A DNA stretch of 64,000 bases from Saprospiraceae bacterium (GTDB lineage Bacteria > Bacteroidota > Bacteroidia > Chitinophagales > Saprospiraceae): contig JADJVN010000001.1 in NCBI GenBank assembly GCA_016710585.1, positions 62,001 through 126,000 of the forward strand. The letters run 5' to 3'. A program made the translations under genes and the position numbers. This document shows, piece by piece, positions 60,630 to 64,000 of this stretch (its first letter is position 1; the number at the start of each line of letters is the position of its first letter). The notes below the pieces were generated by a model that worked only from the letters and a program-made list of their open reading frames with translations, did no database searches and had not been told where the DNA came from.

Positions 60630-61001
60630 ATGGGAATTTTAGAATTCATAAGCTCAAATATACAGATGATCTATTTGGTGATTCTGATGATATTTGTTGG
60701 AATAGAACTCATATCACATGTTCCATCTGTTCTGCACACGCCCTTGATGTCGGGTGCTAATGCGATACATGGTGTAGTTATCATTGGTGCCATAATAGTA
60801 ATGGGTCAAGCAGAAGGAAGTTTAAGCCTGATTCTAGGCTTTATTGCTGTGATATTGGGTACATTAAATGTAGTTGGTGGATTTGTTGTGACAGACAGAA
60901 TGTTGGAAATGTTTAAGAAGAAAAATAATGGAGCATATATTAGTCGTAATTTATTTAATATCTTCAGTGACATTCATATTGGGATTGAAGATGCTTTCTA
61001 A
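60630..61001 (+). CDS. pntAB: NAD(P) transhydrogenase alpha subunit, membrane part (PntA2); true stop probably at 60928
   Basis: The small membrane subunit with three hydrophobic helices: MIYLVILMIFVGIELISHVP, ANAIHGVVIIGAIIVMGQAE and LILGFIAVILGTLNVVGGFV, followed by the family end VVTDRMLEMFKKK. The given frame runs 24 codons beyond this (NGAYISRNLFNIFSDIHIGI) into pntB. With one extra A in the five-A run at 60921-60925 the protein ends FKKKK with TAA at 60926-60928, overlapping the pntB ATG (TAATG), as expected for the conserved operon. The C-terminal extension should not be trusted. Confidence 0.85.
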   Translation: MGILEFISSNIQMIYLVILMIFVGIELISHVPSVLHTPLMSGANAIHGVVIIGAIIVMGQAEGSLSLILGFIAVILGTLNVVGGFVVTDRMLEMFKKKNNGAYISRNLFNIFSDIHIGIEDAF

Positions 61002-62355
61002 GCCTGATACGGCAAGAAATGGAAATTTAATTGCAGCAGCTGGAATGGTACTTGCAATTTTTGCTACGATATTTTTATATAAAGATAGTGAAGGCAATCA
61101 TTTACATAATTTGATATGGATTTTCTTAGCCTTAGCCATCGGAACTGTTATTGGTTGGATTATGGCCAAACGTGTACAAATGACAGCTATGCCACAAATG
61201 GTTTCATTTTTTAATGGAATGGGTGGTGCTTGTGCCGCTATTATTTCTATAATTGAATATAATCATTTGAATCATGTATTAGCTACCACAACAATGACTC
61301 CTGAAATGTCAGCTTCCTATCAAGGTAAAATACTAATAATCCTTGCGGGTTTAATTATTGGTACTGTATCATTTTCTGGAAGTATCATTGCTTATGGTAA
61401 ACTAGAAGGAAAAATAGGTGATTTTAGTATCAAAGGCCAGCAAGTAGTCAATATTGGATTATTATTAGCGATATTAGTATCTTCAGTATTGTTTTATCTA
61501 GGTGTAATCAATGGCACTTTTTGGTTTTACATTATACTCTTGGTTTCTGTCATGTACGGCGTATTATTCGTTTTTCCTATTGGAGGAGCAGATATGCCAG
61601 TAGTGATTTCTTTATTAAACTCATTTACAGGAGTTGCAGCAGCTTGTGGGGGCTTTTTGTATAATAACTATGTGATGCTTATAGGAGGTATCTTGGTTGG
61701 TTCAGCTGGAACCATACTCACAGTTAGTATGTGCAAAGCGATGAATAGATCATTGTTAAATGTATTAGTTGGTAATTTTGGTGGTGGAACAGCAGCTGCT
61801 TCGACAGGAAGTACTGCAGGTGGAAGCACTAAAGAAATAACAAAATCCGACGCAGCAATACTGATGAAATATGCAAAAAAAGTCGTGATCGTTCCTGGAT
61901 ATGGACTTGCAGTGGCACAAGCACAACACACATGCCATGAATTGGAAACAATCCTAGAAGAAAGTGGCGTAGAAGTAAAATATGCCATTCATCCTGTAGC
62001 AGGTCGTATGCCTGGACACATGAATGTTCTTCTAGCTGAATCCAATGTGAGCTATGACAAACTCATTGAAATGGAGGATATCAATCCTGAATTTGCGACG
62101 ACTGATGTAGTACTGGTTGTTGGCGCAAATGACGTCGTCAATCCTGCTGCAAAAACAGATCCAAGCTCCCCTATTTTTGGGATGCCAATTCTTGAAGTTG
62201 AAAATGCAAAAAATGTTATTGTAATGAAAAGGTCTATGAAAGCAGGCTATGCAGGTATAGACAATGCATTATTTTATCAACCGAAGACTTATATGCTCTT
62301 TGGTGATGCTAAGGATACTTTAGTAAAATTGGTGAATGAGGTAAAGAGTTTGTAA
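60928..62355 (+). CDS. pntB: NAD(P) transhydrogenase beta subunit
   Basis: The 475-residue beta subunit contains about nine membrane helices and the C-terminal NADP-binding domain III. Motifs: MAKRVQMTAMPQMVSFFNGM then GGACAAI (proton channel helices), GGADMPVVISLLNSFTGVAA, and in domain III VVIVPGYGLAVAQAQHTCHE, VAGRMPGHMNVLLAESNV and DVVLVVGANDVVNPAAKTDP, which contact NADP and the diphosphate. Start at ATG 60928 overlaps the probable stop of pntAB. Together with the two alpha genes it forms a complete transhydrogenase. Confidence 0.94.
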   Translation: MEHILVVIYLISSVTFILGLKMLSKPDTARNGNLIAAAGMVLAIFATIFLYKDSEGNHLHNLIWIFLALAIGTVIGWIMAKRVQMTAMPQMVSFFNGMGGACAAIISIIEYNHLNHVLATTTMTPEMSASYQGKILIILAGLIIGTVSFSGSIIAYGKLEGKIGDFSIKGQQVVNIGLLLAILVSSVLFYLGVINGTFWFYIILLVSVMYGVLFVFPIGGADMPVVISLLNSFTGVAAACGGFLYNNYVMLIGGILVGSAGTILTVSMCKAMNRSLLNVLVGNFGGGTAAASTGSTAGGSTKEITKSDAAILMKYAKKVVIVPGYGLAVAQAQHTCHELETILEESGVEVKYAIHPVAGRMPGHMNVLLAESNVSYDKLIEMEDINPEFATTDVVLVVGANDVVNPAAKTDPSSPIFGMPILEVENAKNVIVMKRSMKAGYAGIDNALFYQPKTYMLFGDAKDTLVKLVNEVKSL

Positions 62356-62392
62356 TTCTTTATCACGATTTATGTCTAGTTAGAAATAAGTG

Positions 62393-63202
62393 TTAAACTG
62401 CTATTGGCGCTTTAATTGCTGGATGAGATTGATAATTCTCCAATTTAAAATCCTCATAAGTAAAATCTAAAATCGATTTAACATCTTGATTTATCTTCAT
62501 TGTAGGGAGTGGAAGTGGTTCTCGTGACAACTGGAGTTCAACCTGTTCCATATGATTTGAATATAAATGCAGATCCCCAAAAGTATGAATAAAATCTCCG
62601 GGTTCATATCCAGTAACTTGTGCGATCATCATCGTAAGCAACGCATAAGATGCAATATTAAATGGCACACCTAGAAATAAATCCGCGGAACGCTGATATA
62701 GTTGACAAGATAATTTACCATCTGACACATAAAATTGAAAAAGACAATGACATGGACTTAAAGCCATTTTAGGTAGATCACCAACATTCCATGCAGACAC
62801 GATCAAACGTCTAGAATCTGGATCTTTTTTTATCAAATTTATAACTTGTGTTAATTGATCAATGACTTCCCCTGATTCTGTTCGCCAAGTGCGCCATTGT
62901 TTCCCATACACAGGTCCTAAATCACCATGCTGATCTGCCCACTCATCCCAAATCGTCACTCCGTGATCATTTAGATACTTTATATTAGTATCTCCATTTA
63001 TAAACCAAAGTAACTCATAGATTATTGATTTTAAATGTAATTTCTTAGTCGTTAATAAAGGAAAGCCTTTAGATAGATCAAATCTAATCTGATGTCCAAA
63101 AACACTTTGAGTCCCCACTCCTGTGCGGTCTGATTTGATATTACCATGTGTTTTAACATGTTTTAATAAATTTAAATATGTCTCCACAGAATATGAATGC
63201 AA
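62393..63202 (-). CDS. thyA: Thymidylate synthase
   Basis: ThyA makes dTMP from dUMP with methylene-tetrahydrofolate. The 269 residues show DRTGVGTQSVFGHQIRFDLS, LKSIIYELLWFINGDTNIKY, DLGPVYGKQWRTW and the catalytic Cys151 in ALSPCHCLFQFY, followed by LSCQLYQRSADLFLGVPFNI. Length is standard (264-269). It converges with the transhydrogenase operon (37-base gap) and is divergent from the propeller gene at the window end. Confidence 0.97.
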   Translation of the reverse strand: MHSYSVETYLNLLKHVKTHGNIKSDRTGVGTQSVFGHQIRFDLSKGFPLLTTKKLHLKSIIYELLWFINGDTNIKYLNDHGVTIWDEWADQHGDLGPVYGKQWRTWRTESGEVIDQLTQVINLIKKDPDSRRLIVSAWNVGDLPKMALSPCHCLFQFYVSDGKLSCQLYQRSADLFLGVPFNIASYALLTMMIAQVTGYEPGDFIHTFGDLHLYSNHMEQVELQLSREPLPLPTMKINQDVKSILDFTYEDFKLENYQSHPAIKAPIAV

Positions 63203-63239
63203 ATAAAAATGGATTTGTTTAAAAATGGGATCAAAATAT

Positions 63240-63247
63240 CAAAAGTA
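63240..63247 (-). promoter_or_regulatory. Candidate -7 box (TACTTTTG) of thyA
   Basis: On the minus strand TACTTTTG matches TAnnTTTG, 37 bases before the ATG at 63202. Confidence 0.4.
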
Positions 63248-63320
63248 AAAATTAAAATTTACCTAAACTTATATTACTTTTTTATATATTAAAATTGTAT
63301 CCTTGCATAAAATTTAAAAT

Positions 63321-64000
63321 ATGCAAAGAAAATTTACTTCCTTACTGATTTTTACTCTTATTAGTGTAAACATAATAGCTCAAAGCTGGACACACTACTT
63401 CACTGATTTTCCTATTTCTTGCAGCTATCTTGATAAAGATAATGGAAAATGGTTTGGTACAGAATTCGGAATTCAGCATATTGATAAAGATGGCAATAGA
63501 AAAAACTATAACACTGCTACTACTCCACTAATTGTATCAAACCTTATTTCTTGTATCAATCAAGATAATCAAGGTAAACTTTGGTTTGGAACAAGTGATG
63601 GCGGTATCAGTGTATTTAATGGGACAAGCTGGCAAAATTACAATAAACAAAACTCTAACTTGGCTACAAATAATATCGGAAGGATTAAATTTGATAAAAA
63701 TGGTAATGCATGGATCACTAGTTCCGATACTGTAATCTACAAATTTGATGGAACAAATTGGACCTCTTTGGCAATGCCACAACACTACAAAAATAAAGTG
63801 ATTGCAAATGATCTCACTTTTGACAATTTAGGTAATTTGTGGATCGCTACAACTTATGGCATTATAAAGCAAGAAAATAATGGATATACAATCTACAGAA
63901 GAGATTCTTCAAAATTATCAAACTATTCAAATTTCAGTAGTATTGAGAAAGATTTGTCAGGGAATATCTGTGCAGCTGGGTATGATGGCTTATTACTTTA
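63321..64000 (+). CDS. Two-component regulator propeller protein, N-terminal part (runs off the window)
   Basis: An open frame from ATG 63321 to the window edge (about 226 codons, no stop). It begins with a signal peptide (RKFTSLLIFTLISVNIIAQ) and then has regularly spaced propeller repeats: DKDNGKWFGTEFGIQHIDKD, DNQGKLWFGTSDGGISVFNG, DKNGNAWITSSDTVIYKFDG and DNLGNLWIATTYGIIKQENN. The (N/G)xxWxGTxxGI pattern is that of Reg_prop repeats, found in hybrid two-component sensors and in T9SS-exported propeller proteins. Because the 3' end is missing, a C-terminal histidine kinase cannot be excluded, nor can a T9SS domain. Confidence 0.8.
   Translation, partial: MQRKFTSLLIFTLISVNIIAQSWTHYFTDFPISCSYLDKDNGKWFGTEFGIQHIDKDGNRKNYNTATTPLIVSNLISCINQDNQGKLWFGTSDGGISVFNGTSWQNYNKQNSNLATNNIGRIKFDKNGNAWITSSDTVIYKFDGTNWTSLAMPQHYKNKVIANDLTFDNLGNLWIATTYGIIKQENNGYTIYRRDSSKLSNYSNFSSIEKDLSGNICAAGYDGLLL

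Overview
The window is AT-rich chromosomal DNA of a Bacteroidota bacterium, probably a free-living Saprospiria/Chitinophagia-like lineage (the class is inferred). The evidence is several secreted enzymes ending in type IX secretion (T9SS) sorting domains, PKD-repeat proteins, a SusC/TonB-dependent receptor, TAnnTTTG-type -7 promoter boxes, the Bacteroidota-specific ribosomal protein bL38 (DUF4295) beside L28/L33, and many Bacteroidota-only DUF families. I see no phage, insertion sequence, CRISPR array or plasmid function. Most of the window is ordinary housekeeping and secretion content.

Layout. 1-7.9 kb: end of aspartate kinase, a large secreted metalloprotease with PKD repeats, a small outer-membrane barrel, and a TonB-dependent receptor under a TPP riboswitch. 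7.9-18.1 kb: era with a coupled unknown gene, a DUF697/SHOCT protein, an acetyltransferase, a giant alpha-2-macroglobulin-like protein, an FAD oxidoreductase and a YjbR protein. 18.2-22.3 kb: T9SS endonuclease I, an acyl-CoA carboxylase beta subunit, two small membrane/secreted proteins, and tRNA-Arg followed by L28-L33-bL38. 22.4-31 kb: a four-gene signal-peptidase operon, an ECF sigma factor/membrane protein/CpxP-like module, and a secreted animal-type haem peroxidase. 31-36 kb: FabG, a PLP deaminase-like enzyme, a LOG protein, an aminotransferase and mannose-1-phosphate guanylyltransferase. 36-48 kb: a cysteine-rich secreted protein, a T9SS thermolysin-like protease, an envelope polysaccharide group (glycosyltransferase 9, M48 protease, Wzz-like, O-antigen ligase) and a very large BNR/sortilin-type propeller. 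48-64 kb: DUF3810 protease, thioredoxin, DUF58, PPK2, an S4 protein, a TPR protein with RibH, an MBL-fold hydrolase, a structured 475-base gap, YidC, a lipoprotein, GpsA, a two-gene coiled-coil membrane module, the three-subunit transhydrogenase, ThyA and the start of another propeller protein.

The most striking property is a series of broken reading frames. At least ten otherwise coherent genes carry a single-base shift, mostly one missing base in an A, T, C or G run, and one more has an in-frame TGA. In each case the neighbouring frame resumes the same protein family. The simplest reading is uncorrected homopolymer errors in a long-read assembly rather than a cluster of pseudogenes, so several entries below are two halves of one gene.

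The best candidates for new biology are the multi-hairpin intergenic region before yidC (53.8-54.3 kb), the two-gene coiled-coil membrane module at 57.8-59.4 kb, and the TPP riboswitch that begins exactly on the stop codon of a NadR-kinase-like gene.
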